From the NCBI GenBank assembly GCA_041918175.1, contig JAYRWE010000115.1:23172-87171 (forward strand): 64,000 nt of DNA. The letters are read 5' to 3'. The stretch is from JABWAN01 sp041918175 (lineage in GTDB: Bacteria; Zhuqueibacterota; Zhuqueibacteria; Zhuqueibacterales; Zhuqueibacteraceae). This document shows positions 16,207 to 25,003 of the stretch, piece after piece. The position numbers and the translations under genes were made by a program. How positions within the stretch are numbered: the stretch's first letter is position 1; every line of letters begins with the position of its first letter. A model generated the notes under the pieces. The model was not told the DNA's origin, did not search any database, and saw only the letters and a list, made by a program, of their open reading frames with translations.

Positions 16207-17904
16207 ATGGCAGCACCAACTTATGACGTGGCGATTTGCGGCGGCGGCTTGGCCGGACTCACTTTGGCGAGGCAACTCAAGCTGCAAATGCCCGAGATGT
16301 CCATCGCCCTGATCGACAAACTGAAACGACCCATTCCGCCCGCGGCTTTCAAAGTCGGTGAATCGACTACGGAAGCGGGCGCATACTATCTCGCGGAAAC
16401 GCTTGGGCTACGCGAATACTTGAGCCAAAAACATTTTTACAAACTCGGCTTTCGCTTTTTCCTGGGCGATGCCACTGGCCCGTTTGAAGACCGCCCAGAG
16501 TTTGGCCTCACGCGCTTTCCTGTGGTTCCTTCTTTCAATGTTGATCGCGGCATTTTGGAAGAAGACCTGCGCCGCTTGAATGAAGAAGCCGGTGTCACCA
16601 TGCTCGAAGGTTTCGCCGTGCAAGACATCGAATTGGCGAACGGCAACGGCGGCCACGAAGTCTATTATAAAAATTATGAAAGCGGCAGCGCGGATAAAAT
16701 CAAATCGCGCTGGGTGGTCGATGCCACAGGCCGCCGCCGTTTGCTGCAGAAGAAGCTGAAGCTGCACAAAAGCTTCGGCAAAAAGTGCAGCGCCGTGTGG
16801 TTTCGTTTGCAAGGCCGCATCGACGTGGAAAATTTTGTCCCGGAAAATGTGGAGCGTTGGCATCGTCGCGTGCCCGACAATATTCGCTACTTCTCCACCA
16901 ATCATTTGATGGGCCGCGGCTATTGGGTGTGGATCATTCCGCTGCCTTCGGATAGCACGAGCATCGGCATTGTCGCGTTGGAAGACATTCATCCGTTCAG
17001 CACATATAACACGCACAGCCAGGCGCAGAAGTGGCTCGATAAGTATGAGCCGGCGTTGGGAAAATACATCGCGGATCGTGAGCCGATGGATTTCATGTGC
17101 ATGCGCGAATACAGCTATTCTTCGCATCGTGTTTTCTCCGAGGGGCGTTGGGCGTGCGTGGGCGAAGCGGGCGTGTTCGGCGATCCGCTGTATGCGCCGG
17201 CCACGGACATCATCGGCATTTCCAATTCCATGACCGCGGACATGATTCGGCTCGATCGCGAAGGCAAACTCACGCCCAGCGTGGTGACGAATTATAATTG
17301 GTCTATTATCGGTTTGAACGAAGCGCTCACGCGCAATATTCAAGTCGGTTATCCGCTCTTCGCCAATCCCGTGGTGATGGCTGCGAAAATCATTTGGGAC
17401 ACAGCCGCGGGCTGGGCGCTCTTGGCCCCGCAGATTTATAATTCGATCTTCGTAGATCACGAAAAGAGCATGAAGATTCGCAAAGCCAAAGCCAGCTACT
17501 TTATGCTCGCGCAAAGTATGCATCGCTTGTTCGTCGATTGGCAGGCGCAGTCTCACGGGCGCAGCACTTTCGAGTTTATCGACTTCCTCAAAATTCAACT
17601 GTTGTTGGATTTGCGCAATCGCAATTTGAGCGGCGGCAAGAGCGCGCAAGAGCTGGTTGACGATCATCTCTTCAACATGGAACGCATCGAAGAAATGGCG
17701 CAGGTCATCTTCCTGCTCGCCGTGGAAGACGCGATGCCCGAGCGTCTGCGCGATTTCCCCGAGCCGATTTGGTTGAATGCCTGGGCCATCAGCATGCACC
17801 CGGAGAAATGGCAAGCCGAGGGTTTGTTTCAACCCGCAACGCCGCCGCGCGATTTGAGCTGCATTCGCCAACAATTGCGGCCGTTGATTCGCTTCAACGC
17901 ATAA
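16207..17904 (+). CDS. Flavin-dependent halogenase-like oxidoreductase
   Basis: 565 aa. N-terminal FAD site VAICGGGLAGLTLARQL, then AAFKVGESTTEAGAYYL and KHFYKLGFRFFLG, with a lysine at the place of the catalytic Lys in tryptophan/phenol halogenases. The halogenase signature WxWxIP is present as WVWIIP (residues 240-245), followed by STSIGIVAL, and FGDPLYAPATDIIGISNSM is the FAD/chloride-loop region. GGAG stands upstream of the ATG. Family members use FADH2, O2 and chloride or bromide to halogenate electron-rich rings, often phenols or carrier-bound substrates. Nearby hydroxybenzoate supply, a carrier and two ligases make a (hydroxy)benzoyl substrate plausible. No flavin reductase is visible in the window. 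A non-halogenating monooxygenase cannot be excluded by motif alone. Confidence 0.82.
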   Translation: MAAPTYDVAICGGGLAGLTLARQLKLQMPEMSIALIDKLKRPIPPAAFKVGESTTEAGAYYLAETLGLREYLSQKHFYKLGFRFFLGDATGPFEDRPEFGLTRFPVVPSFNVDRGILEEDLRRLNEEAGVTMLEGFAVQDIELANGNGGHEVYYKNYESGSADKIKSRWVVDATGRRRLLQKKLKLHKSFGKKCSAVWFRLQGRIDVENFVPENVERWHRRVPDNIRYFSTNHLMGRGYWVWIIPLPSDSTSIGIVALEDIHPFSTYNTHSQAQKWLDKYEPALGKYIADREPMDFMCMREYSYSSHRVFSEGRWACVGEAGVFGDPLYAPATDIIGISNSMTADMIRLDREGKLTPSVVTNYNWSIIGLNEALTRNIQVGYPLFANPVVMAAKIIWDTAAGWALLAPQIYNSIFVDHEKSMKIRKAKASYFMLAQSMHRLFVDWQAQSHGRSTFEFIDFLKIQLLLDLRNRNLSGGKSAQELVDDHLFNMERIEEMAQVIFLLAVEDAMPERLRDFPEPIWLNAWAISMHPEKWQAEGLFQPATPPRDLSCIRQQLRPLIRFNA

Positions 17905-17934
17905 GCCGGCGCGCCGGAGCTAAACAAGAAAAGC

Positions 17935-18046
17935 TCGTTTGCCGAAAGGCTGCTTTCGGTGAAACTCGGTGACTTCGGCGTTGTTCGGCGGAAAGGCTTT
18001 GCCACCGAAGTCGCCGAGAAAAACTTTCAGAATTTTATTCTGCGTT
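17935..18046. repeat. Family C element, copy 2
   Basis: GGTGAAACTCGGTGACTTCG, CGGCGGAAAGGC and CCGAAGTCGCCGAGAAAAAC, followed by the tail TTTCAGAATTTTATTCTGCG, identical to the tail of copy 1 at 8475. It lies between the halogenase and DAHP synthase genes. Confidence 0.8.
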
Positions 18047-18088
18047 TAAGAGCGCGGTGCGAATAAAGGTCATTGCAAGAGGTGCTTC

Positions 18089-19120
18089 ATGATCATCGTC
18101 ATGAAAGAAGGCGCCGCGGAAAACGATGTTGATTACGTCGTGTGCCGCGCCGGAAGTTTGGGTTTGAAAACGCACGTCACGCAGAGCGCGGGACAAACGC
18201 TCATCGGCTTGCAAGGCAATCTGCAAGCGCTCAATCCCGCGGCGCTCTCCGGCTTGCGCGGCGTGGAGCGCGTCGTGCCCATGCGCCGACCGTTTCGGCT
18301 TGCGAGCCGCGATTTCAAAGCGGAGAAAACCGTCATCCCGATTTATAACTGCGCAGTCGGCGGCAATGAAATCGTGACGATTGCGGGACCGTGTTCGGTT
18401 GAAAGCAGAAACCAATTGCTCGATACTGCGTGGGCCGTGAAAAAAGCCGGAGCGCGCCTGTTGCGCGGCGGCGCTTTTAAACCGCGCACTTCGCCGTATA
18501 GTTTTCAAGGCATGGGCGAGGAAGGTTTGAAGCTGTTGGCGCTCGCGCGAGAAGAAACCGGCCTCGGCATCGTCACCGAGGTGATGTCGCCCGAGCAAGT
18601 TGCGCTCGTGAGCAAATATGCGGACGTGCTGCAAATCGGTACGCGCAACATGCAGAACTATGCGTTGCTGCACGCCGTGGGCGAATGCGGCATGCCCGTG
18701 TTGCTCAAGCGCGGCATGACGTCGACGATTGAAGAGTTGCTCATGAGCGCAGAATACATTCTCTCGCATGGCAATCACAACGTTATGCTCTGCGAGCGCG
18801 GCATTCGCACATTCGAAACCTATACGCGCAACACGTTCGCCGTCGAGGCCGTGCCTTTGCTGAACGAGTTGTCGCATCTGCCCGTGCTCGTGGACCCGAG
18901 CCACGCCACGGGCAAAGCCAGTTTGGTGAAACCCGTGAGCAAAGCCGGCGTAGCCGCGGGCGCGGACGGTTTGATCATTGAAGTGCATCCCGACCCTTTG
19001 ACCGCGCTCTCGGACGGCGAGCAATCGCTCACGCCGCCGCAGTTCGCGCAGTTGCTGGCGGAAGTAAAGTTGGTCGCGCACGCGGTCGGTCGCACCATGG
19101 CGGCTCCGGCGCAAGCGTGA
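18089..19120 (+). CDS. aroF: 3-deoxy-D-arabino-heptulosonate 7-phosphate (DAHP) synthase, type I-beta
   Basis: 343 aa. Condenses phosphoenolpyruvate and erythrose 4-phosphate, the first step of the shikimate pathway, in the cytoplasm. An N-terminal ferredoxin-like regulatory domain of about 70 residues (MIIVMKEGAAENDVDYVV) precedes the barrel, as in Thermotoga-type enzymes. Active-site motifs: IAGPCSVES, LLRGGAFKPRTSPYSFQG, IGTRNMQNYALL, VLLKRGMTSTIEE and VDPSHATGK. The start has AGAGG upstream. It is followed by chorismate lyase (117-bp gap) and a PaaK-like ligase in the same orientation, which suggests a dedicated copy raising chorismate flux to 4-hydroxybenzoate, though it could be the genome's only copy. 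Family call very strong. Confidence 0.96.
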   Translation: MIIVMKEGAAENDVDYVVCRAGSLGLKTHVTQSAGQTLIGLQGNLQALNPAALSGLRGVERVVPMRRPFRLASRDFKAEKTVIPIYNCAVGGNEIVTIAGPCSVESRNQLLDTAWAVKKAGARLLRGGAFKPRTSPYSFQGMGEEGLKLLALAREETGLGIVTEVMSPEQVALVSKYADVLQIGTRNMQNYALLHAVGECGMPVLLKRGMTSTIEELLMSAEYILSHGNHNVMLCERGIRTFETYTRNTFAVEAVPLLNELSHLPVLVDPSHATGKASLVKPVSKAGVAAGADGLIIEVHPDPLTALSDGEQSLTPPQFAQLLAEVKLVAHAVGRTMAAPAQA

Positions 19121-19236
19121 TTGCATGCGCAAGAGCAATAAAAATTTTCCAACGGATAGAAATCACCCAGCCGCTAAAAGCGCTTTCATCTGTTGGCGAT
19201 GAGTTTTGAGTTACAGCTTATCCGCAGGAGGCAAGC

Positions 19237-19869
19237 ATGAACCCGAGCACACACACCTTTGAAGCAATGCCTGCAAAGAAAGAGCGGACGTTCGATCCTT
19301 TGCGCGAGTTGTTTGTGGCGCAAGCCTCGCGGCCGGAGCAACTCGGCGAAGTCAATCTGCGCGCGCTCACGCCCTATCAACGCGCGTTGCTCATGATCGA
19401 CGGCACCGTGACGAAATTCATCGAAGCTTACACGCTGGAGCCGGTGGAAATTATTCGCCTCAGCCAAATGACGCAAACGCTCACGGAAGAGCATCACTGG
19501 CTTGAAGCTGCCGCGGGCACGGGTGTCATTGCGCGCGAAGTATTGTTGCGCAGCCGTTACGGACAAGCGCCGTTGGCATACGCCGCTTCGCTCGTGGTGC
19601 CCGAACGATTGCCGCATGCCGTGCGCGAAAGTTTGGAAGTCCACGGCCAAGGCTTGGGAAAAATTTTGCTCAACACTCAAGTTGAAACGCGGCGAGAATT
19701 ATTGTGGTACGGCATGGAGCGCCCCAAACGTTTGCCCGAAGATTTTCGGCATTTGGCCGGCCGCGAGTTTCTCAGCCGCACCTATCGTATCGTTGCCGGC
19801 GGGCAGCCGATCATGCTGATCACGGAAAAGTTCGCGCCGGTTGCAGATCGCTTGCCGTCTCATCATTAA
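19237..19869 (+). CDS. Chorismate pyruvate-lyase, DUF98 (Rv2949c-like) family
   Basis: 210 aa. It matches the pattern of the chorismate lyase family typified by mycobacterial Rv2949c: LTPYQRALLMIDGTVTKFIE, a central REVLLRSRYGQAPLAYAASL, VPERLPHAVRESL, the GLGKILLNTQVETRRELLWY block and YRIVAGGQPIMLITEKF near the end. These enzymes split chorismate into 4-hydroxybenzoate and pyruvate; in mycobacteria this feeds phenolic glycolipids, elsewhere ubiquinone or halogenated phenols. CAGGAGG lies before the ATG. The ligase gene starts 12 bp after the stop, so the two are almost certainly co-transcribed. No ubiquinone genes surround it, favouring a specialised product. Family assignment by motif memory; not confirmed by search. 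Confidence 0.85.
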   Translation: MNPSTHTFEAMPAKKERTFDPLRELFVAQASRPEQLGEVNLRALTPYQRALLMIDGTVTKFIEAYTLEPVEIIRLSQMTQTLTEEHHWLEAAAGTGVIAREVLLRSRYGQAPLAYAASLVVPERLPHAVRESLEVHGQGLGKILLNTQVETRRELLWYGMERPKRLPEDFRHLAGREFLSRTYRIVAGGQPIMLITEKFAPVADRLPSHH

Positions 19870-19880
19870 GGACGAGCACC

Positions 19881-21179
19881 ATGCAGAACAACTATCTCGA
19901 CCCATTCATCGAAACCATTGGCCGCGAAGCGCTCACGCAAATTCAGTTGAAAAAATTTCAACTGCTGCTCGAACCGGTGTTGAACGGCAATGCGTTTTAT
20001 CGCCGCAAGCTCGGTCAAGCCGGCGTGCGCCAGCCGGAAGACATTCAAACGCTCGACGATTTGCGGCGGCTGCCGTTTACCACGAAGCTCGAATTGACCA
20101 ATGACCAGGCCGAGCATCCGCCGTACGGCACGAACCTCACGTACACGCGCGAACGCTACACGCGCATTCATCAAACCTCGGGCACCACGGGCGAGCCGCT
20201 GCGCTGCTTGGACACGGATGAAAGCTGGCAGTGGTGGGCGCGCTGTTGGGCCGCGGTGTATAAGGCCGCGAGCGTCACTGCGATGGACCGCATCTTCTTC
20301 GCGTTTTCCTTCGGCCCGTTCATCGGCTTTTGGAGCGCCTACGAAGGCGCGCGCCTCATCGGAGCGCTCTCGTTTCCCGGCGGCGGCATGTCTTCGCATC
20401 AACGCGTGCGCGCCATCGTGGTGAATGACGTTTCGGTGTTGGTGTGCACGCCGACATATGCGATGCACCTCGTGGAAGTCGCGGAGCAAGAGGGGCTTGA
20501 CATTAAAAACTCCAACGTGCGCATCACCATTCACGCGGGCGAGCCCGGCGCGAGTTTGCCGGCAACGAAGCAGCGCATCGAATCCGCTTGGGGCGCGCGT
20601 TGTTACGATCACGCCGGCGCCACCGAAGTCGGCGCGTGGGGTTATGAATGTATGGCGCAAGCCGGCGTGCATTTGAACGAAGGCGAATTTATTTGCGAAG
20701 TGATCGATCCCATCACCGGCAACGCCGCGCATGAAGGCGAGTTGGTCGTCACGAATCTTGGTCGCACGGGCATGCCGGTGATTCGCTATCGCACCGGCGA
20801 TCATGTGCGCTTGCAAACCGCGGCGTGTGAATGCGGGCGCTCGTTTCATCGTCTCGATGGCGGCGTCATCGGCAGAGTGGATGATACGCTCATCGTGCGC
20901 GGCATCAACGTTTTTCCCAGCGCGGTGGAAAACATCGTGCGCGGTTTTGCCGACGTGGGCGAATTTACCGTGGATGTTTATCGGCAAGGCGAGTTAGATG
21001 AAATGGAGATTCGCGTCGAAGCCAACTCGAGCGAACCCGAGTCGGTGGCGAATGCGGTCGGCAACGCGATTCGCAACGGCCTCGGCCTGCGCGTGTCGGT
21101 GAAGCCCGTGCCGCTGGGCACGCTTCCGCGTTTTGATTTAAAAGCAAAGCGTTTTATCGATCATCGTAAAAAAGCATAA
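19881..21179 (+). CDS. Phenylacetate-CoA-ligase (PaaK)-like aryl-CoA ligase
   Basis: 432 aa from the ATG at 19881; earlier in-frame starts fall inside the chorismate lyase gene. ANL superfamily, PaaK branch: P-loop IHQTSGTTGEPLR, YDHAGATEVGAWGYEC, VVTNLGRTGMPVIRYRTGDH, a CECG loop, RVDDTLIVRGINVFPSAVE and a C-terminal lysine near RFDLKAKRF. PaaK-type enzymes make the CoA thioester of an aromatic acid through an adenylate. Directly behind chorismate lyase, 4-hydroxybenzoate is the obvious candidate. Having both this and the FAAL-like ligase suggests two separate activation steps or two acids. Family call strong, substrate inferred. Confidence 0.88.
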   Translation: MQNNYLDPFIETIGREALTQIQLKKFQLLLEPVLNGNAFYRRKLGQAGVRQPEDIQTLDDLRRLPFTTKLELTNDQAEHPPYGTNLTYTRERYTRIHQTSGTTGEPLRCLDTDESWQWWARCWAAVYKAASVTAMDRIFFAFSFGPFIGFWSAYEGARLIGALSFPGGGMSSHQRVRAIVVNDVSVLVCTPTYAMHLVEVAEQEGLDIKNSNVRITIHAGEPGASLPATKQRIESAWGARCYDHAGATEVGAWGYECMAQAGVHLNEGEFICEVIDPITGNAAHEGELVVTNLGRTGMPVIRYRTGDHVRLQTAACECGRSFHRLDGGVIGRVDDTLIVRGINVFPSAVENIVRGFADVGEFTVDVYRQGELDEMEIRVEANSSEPESVANAVGNAIRNGLGLRVSVKPVPLGTLPRFDLKAKRFIDHRKKA

Positions 21180-21202
21180 GGCGGCGTTGCGATGCACCCC
21201 AA

Positions 21203-21310
21203 GGTATTCAGCGCAGCTCTGTGCTTTCGGTGTCGCTCGGCGGCAAAGCTTTCCCGCCGAAATGCGCAGAGGGCACTGCGCGTCATCGAAAAAAACTTCT
21301 TAGAATTTGT
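21203..21310. repeat. Family C element, copy 3
   Basis: CTTTCGGTGTCGCTCGGCGG and CATCGAAAAAAACTTCTTAG, degenerate relatives of copies 1 and 2. It runs directly into family B copy 3. Confidence 0.6.
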
Positions 21311-21475
21311 TCTGAGCCATCGCCTGATGATGAATCATCAGGCTAGGAGATGCAAGCCAACTAAAGTTGGCTACCACCCTACGGGTGATTAGCGATCTTT
21401 AGATCGCTTCCACCTTTTAGCCTGATGCTTCAGCATCAGGCGGAGGTTGGCGATTTCACCAATGCAAAATTCAGA
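21298..21475. repeat. Family B multi-hairpin element, copy 3
   Basis: Oriented opposite to copies 1, 2 and 5; its left terminal arm is degenerate (TTAGAATTTGTTCTGAGC). Hairpins: CCTGATGATGAATCATCAGG, GCCAACTAAAGTTGGC, CACCCTACGGGTG, AGCGATCTTTAGATCGCT and CCTGATGCTTCAGCATCAGG. The GCCAAC stem replaces the CCCCG stem of copy 4. Confidence 0.82.
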
Positions 21476-21511
21476 CTCTATAATTCGCATAACCCGAACG
21501 AGCCGGAGCTA

Positions 21512-21565
21512 AACAAGAAATGCTTTTTTCGGCAACACTCGGTGACTTCGGAGTCGCTCGGCGGA
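21512..21565. repeat. Family C fragment, copy 4
   Basis: CTCGGTGACTTCGGAGTCGC followed by TCGGCGGAAAG, a short piece of the family C element just before the third acyltransferase gene. Confidence 0.55.
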
Positions 21566-21621
21566 AAGTTTTGTTTAAAAGCAGCGATCAAATTTAATCG
21601 GTGTGAGGAAGCACAAGCATC

Positions 21622-22632
21622 ATGAGTCAAAATTTTAGAGTGAGTGATCTCTCTCGGGCGATCGCTTGGCTGGCGCTGAAGATCGTTTATCTCCTCGTGC
21701 CTGTGCCGCTTTTGTTTTTGTTTGCGCGCATGAAAGGCTTTGTGCTCTCGTTCGTTTCCCGCGAGCGTTCCGAAGTCATAAAAAATCTCACCAACGTTTT
21801 CGGCGAGGAAAAGAGCGCGCAGGAAATTCGCACGATCGCGCGGCAACATTTCATGCATTTGGAGCGGCTGCAATTCAGCAAAATCTGGCGCAAGATTCAG
21901 GGCTTTGCTTTTGCGAAAAGTTGCCCGCTCGAAGGCTTGCAACATTTGGACGCGGCGCTCGCCGAAGGCAAAGGCGCGATCTTGCTCACTGCGCATTACG
22001 GCTATAGCCGGCAGATCAGACACTTTCTTCGTTTGCACAATTATCCCGCATGGATCGTCGGCTCGCAGCTTCCCAAAGACAAGCCCGACCCGCTCTCGAA
22101 GTTTGGCCGCTTCCTGCACGATCGTTTGTTCAAGATCCCGGAGTTTAAAGTTGAAGAAGAAAACGATCTGCCGACCGGCTTGAACATTCGGCCGCTCGTG
22201 CAAAAGCTGCAAAAGAATGAAATCGTCATTCTCACCGCGGACGGTTTGCGCGCGAGCAATGTCGTCGAAGGCAAGTTGCTCGGCGTGCGCACGGCGTTCG
22301 CCACCGGCTCGGTGAGCCTCGCGCGTGGCACCGGCGCGAAAGTCTTGCCCGCGTTCATCGTCGATTCCGGCTCCGGCTTGATCGGCCTCAAGCTTTGCAT
22401 CGAACCGAGTTTGCCGTTGCAATACAGCGACAATCCGAAGGAAGATTTCAAAGCGAATCTCGAACAGTTCGCGCGCGTGTTTGAAAATTATATTATGCAC
22501 TATCCGCATCTTGCGCGCTGGACCAAACGCGAGTTCTTTGGCAAACGTTATAAAGCGCTCAAAGCCGTGGTCACGGATCGCTACAGCGGCCACTTCAAAG
22601 CGCGCAAAGCGGAGTTAGGGCTGGCGCAGTAA
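21622..22632 (+). CDS. LpxL/HtrB-like acyltransferase, paralogue 3, with HX4R motif
   Basis: 336 aa, LABLAT family and intact. N-terminal hydrophobic anchor (residues 13-38), VIKNLTNVFGEEKSA, GKGAILLTAHYGYSRQIRHF (His125, Arg130), LNIRPLVQKLQKNEIVILTA, KLLGVRTAFATGS and YIMHYPHLARWTKREF. The HX4(D/E) dyad is again HX4R, as in the proteins at 11552 and 14861, so the variant is fixed across the local subfamily and is not a random error. GAGGAAGC precedes the start. It follows the aryl-CoA ligase gene, so an aromatic thioester is a possible donor. It may also compensate for the broken paralogue at 14861. Reaction unproven. Confidence 0.85.
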   Translation: MSQNFRVSDLSRAIAWLALKIVYLLVPVPLLFLFARMKGFVLSFVSRERSEVIKNLTNVFGEEKSAQEIRTIARQHFMHLERLQFSKIWRKIQGFAFAKSCPLEGLQHLDAALAEGKGAILLTAHYGYSRQIRHFLRLHNYPAWIVGSQLPKDKPDPLSKFGRFLHDRLFKIPEFKVEEENDLPTGLNIRPLVQKLQKNEIVILTADGLRASNVVEGKLLGVRTAFATGSVSLARGTGAKVLPAFIVDSGSGLIGLKLCIEPSLPLQYSDNPKEDFKANLEQFARVFENYIMHYPHLARWTKREFFGKRYKALKAVVTDRYSGHFKARKAELGLAQ

Positions 22633-22770
22633 CAATCTAAAAGAACTGGCATCACACAGATTAAAAGCGCACGCGGAAAACTCTTCGCTTCTCAGTGCGC
22701 GCTATTGATCCTTGTGTAGCACTAAAAAATTTTCGGTTCTATGCTGTTTCATGTGGGCAGGTGCGCTTAC

Positions 22771-23027
22771 GAAAACGCCAAAGGCGTTGAATGATAAAGC
22801 CCAGGGTAGCGCGAAGCGCACCCTGGGATCAGGGTCACAATCTCCAAGAACCCTGAAAGGGTTCAATACCTGATTCCTCAATATCTTTTGTAACGGATTC
22901 ACATGCCTTAATGCAAAGTTATTGAACCCCGTTGGGGTTCTTAGAGACTGACGGCTTGTTACCCAGGGTGCCCAGAAGCTGGGCACCCTGGGCTTTCCTC
23001 TGCAACGCCTTCGGCGTTGGGAAAAGC
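22771..23027. repeat. Family I: large nested palindromic block
   Basis: AACGCCAAAGGCGTT, then CCCAGGGTAGCGCGAAGCGC with ACCCTGGG, AACCCTGAAAGGGTT, a centre, AACCCCGTTGGGGTT, CCCAGGGTGCCCAGAAGCTG with GGCACCCTGGG, and AACGCCTTCGGCGTT. The outer modules pair with each other and each also forms its own hairpin. It occupies most of the 481-bp gap; no gene seen. Short G/C-rich hairpin blocks of this style are common in several uncultured phyla. Confidence 0.8.
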
Positions 23028-23113
23028 ACGATAAAGAGGGTTTTAGGATTTTAGCCTTCGTTACCCATACTAATCAACACAGAACCAAACTTTCTGAACT
23101 TCATCAAAGCCAT

Positions 23114-24844
23114 ATGACCCTCGACATCGTCTTCGTGTGCCAACAAGGCGAGTTGGAAGTGATGAGCGCGATGCTCGCGGCCTCGCTGCGCCGCGTTTGC
23201 GGCAACGCAGTGCATCTGCACGCACTGGAGCCGAGTCCGCGCGAGGTCTATGGCTCCGTTTCTCCCGCGGCGCGAAAATTTTTAGACGGCCTCGGCGTGA
23301 GTTGGTATTCGTTTGCAAATCCGATTTCCGACGATTATAAAATTTTCAACAAGCTCAACGCTTTCAACATAGAGCCGCGCGGCGACCGCATTCTTTTTTT
23401 GGATAGCGACATTATCATTCGGCGTTCGCTTGCGCCGTTGGAATCGTACTTCTCGCGACCGTTTGCGGCGAAGAGCGGCAACAAGCAACGCTTCTCTTGC
23501 CGCGCGGAAGATTGGCAACCGGCATATGGGCTGTTTGATTTGCCCGTGCCGGAAATGCGCTGGCCCGGCTCGGATAGTCACGAATGGGCGCCGCCCTATT
23601 TCAATGCCGGCGTGATCCTCGTCGATCCTGCTTTGAATTTTTCCGAGTTGTGGATTGACACGTGTCGCCGCATTCATTTTGAAGAACGTGTGCAAATGGC
23701 AAATCGCGGCACCGTGCAAGTGGGTTTGCCCGTCGCGCTTTATCGCCGCAATATTTCATACGCGCTCTTGGATCAGCGCTTCAATTTTGGTTTGAGCAAA
23801 GGTTGGCTGCAAACGCGCCGCGCTTGGGCCGAGGAAGAAGCGCACGTCGTGCATTATTTCAATCCCAAAAATTTGACGGTCGATCCCGTCATTCATCGCG
23901 AAGTGTGGCAGCTCGTCAAAGATTTTCAGTTGGAAGAGATTCTGGCTTTGTCGGAAGGCGGGCAGAAAGTGCTCAAGTCGTTCAAGCGCGAACCGATGGA
24001 GATGAAGCCTCATTCGTTGTTGTTTATTGTGACAACGCAACATGAGCAAGAGGTGACGTCAAACGCTCCCTCTCCTTCGCCCTCAGCCCACAGCCCTCAG
24101 CCCTCGAACCGCGCTGCCTTCATCACCGGCATTCCCGGCAGCGGCGCAAGCCGGCTCGCTGCGCTGCTCGCGGAGTTGCCGAACATTGCAGTGCTGCATG
24201 AGCCGAAAATCAAAGCAGAGCTTTTTCATTCTGAGAATTTTGAAGCTTTCGAAAGCGCATGGAAGAAATGGCGAGAGGAGTGCTGTGGAGCGCAAACATC
24301 ATCAGATGTTATTTTCGCCACCAAGCACACGCTCGGCTATCTCTCGCACCTCGAACGCATGCTCGACGCGTTTCCGCACGCAACGTTTTTTGTGATGGTG
24401 CGCCATCCGTTTGACACGATTTCGCATTGGTTGAATCAACCCGCATATGGCGAGGCACGATTCATTGAAGAAGATGAGTTGGCTGGTGTGGCCGTATCAA
24501 GTCTTCGCGCAGCGCAGCGCGAAAGCCTCGCGGAGTTGCAGCGTTTGCAAGATGTTGCCATGAAGCGCGCGGGATTGTGGGATTATTTCTCCGATCTCGC
24601 ACGATTGCACGATCCTGCGGTTCACATTTTTCGCTATGAAGATTTGCAAAAAAATACTTCTGCAATTTTGCGACATGCTTATGGCTGCCTCTTTCCCAAA
24701 CGCGAGTTGAATTTGCCGCAAACGAATTTTCAACGCAACGAGCATGCAGTAGCCGGCTCTTTAAGCGCGTGGGACAAAGAATGCATTCGCTCGATCTGCA
24801 GCAACAACGCCGGCGCGTTTGGGTATCATCTTTATAAAGATTGA
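23114..24844 (+). CDS. Glycosyltransferase-sulfotransferase fusion, paralogue 1
   Basis: 576 aa. Residues 1-290 form a GT-A glycosyltransferase resembling GT8/nucleotide-diphospho-sugar transferases: TLDIVFVCQQGELEVMSAML, a metal-binding DxD in ILFLDSDIIIRRS (Asp97, Asp99) and PPYFNAGVILVDPAL. After a low-complexity Ser/Pro linker (PSPSPSAHSPQPS, about 315-330) comes a sulfotransferase-like domain: 5'-phosphosulfate loop FITGIPGSGASRLAALLAEL (about 334-353) and FFVMVRHPFDTISHWL for the 3'-phosphate. The predicted job is to add a sugar and sulfate it, using PAPS in the cytoplasm. The tandem gene at 25004 encodes a paralogue of exactly the same length. Domain assignments fairly sure; the natural acceptor is unknown. 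Confidence 0.8.
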   Translation: MTLDIVFVCQQGELEVMSAMLAASLRRVCGNAVHLHALEPSPREVYGSVSPAARKFLDGLGVSWYSFANPISDDYKIFNKLNAFNIEPRGDRILFLDSDIIIRRSLAPLESYFSRPFAAKSGNKQRFSCRAEDWQPAYGLFDLPVPEMRWPGSDSHEWAPPYFNAGVILVDPALNFSELWIDTCRRIHFEERVQMANRGTVQVGLPVALYRRNISYALLDQRFNFGLSKGWLQTRRAWAEEEAHVVHYFNPKNLTVDPVIHREVWQLVKDFQLEEILALSEGGQKVLKSFKREPMEMKPHSLLFIVTTQHEQEVTSNAPSPSPSAHSPQPSNRAAFITGIPGSGASRLAALLAELPNIAVLHEPKIKAELFHSENFEAFESAWKKWREECCGAQTSSDVIFATKHTLGYLSHLERMLDAFPHATFFVMVRHPFDTISHWLNQPAYGEARFIEEDELAGVAVSSLRAAQRESLAELQRLQDVAMKRAGLWDYFSDLARLHDPAVHIFRYEDLQKNTSAILRHAYGCLFPKRELNLPQTNFQRNEHAVAGSLSAWDKECIRSICSNNAGAFGYHLYKD

Positions 24845-24855
24845 CGTTCGTAAAG

Positions 24856-24957
24856 TTCGTAGTAACGCCTTCAGGCGTCAAACGTTGGAATTTTACTCGC
24901 TTCAAACTTTCGGGTCAATATCAACGCATTACGCCTAAAGGCGTTACTACGAGCGTA
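24856..24957. repeat. Family D paired-arm element
   Basis: TTCGTAGTAACGCCTTCAGG ... ACGCCTAAAGGCGTTACTAC, arms of about 20 bp around a loop of some 60 bp, between the two fusion genes. Confidence 0.85.
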
Positions 24958-25003
24958 AGGCGTTACGACAAGCGCAACTCGGAACCTCAACTTCGAGCAC
25001 CTC

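Noticed and set aside
10233..22632. Aryl-polyene, flexirubin or xanthomonadin cluster
   Set aside because: The aromatic precursor, ACP, acyltransferase and halogenase genes look similar, but no ketosynthase, dehydratase or ketoreductase is present.
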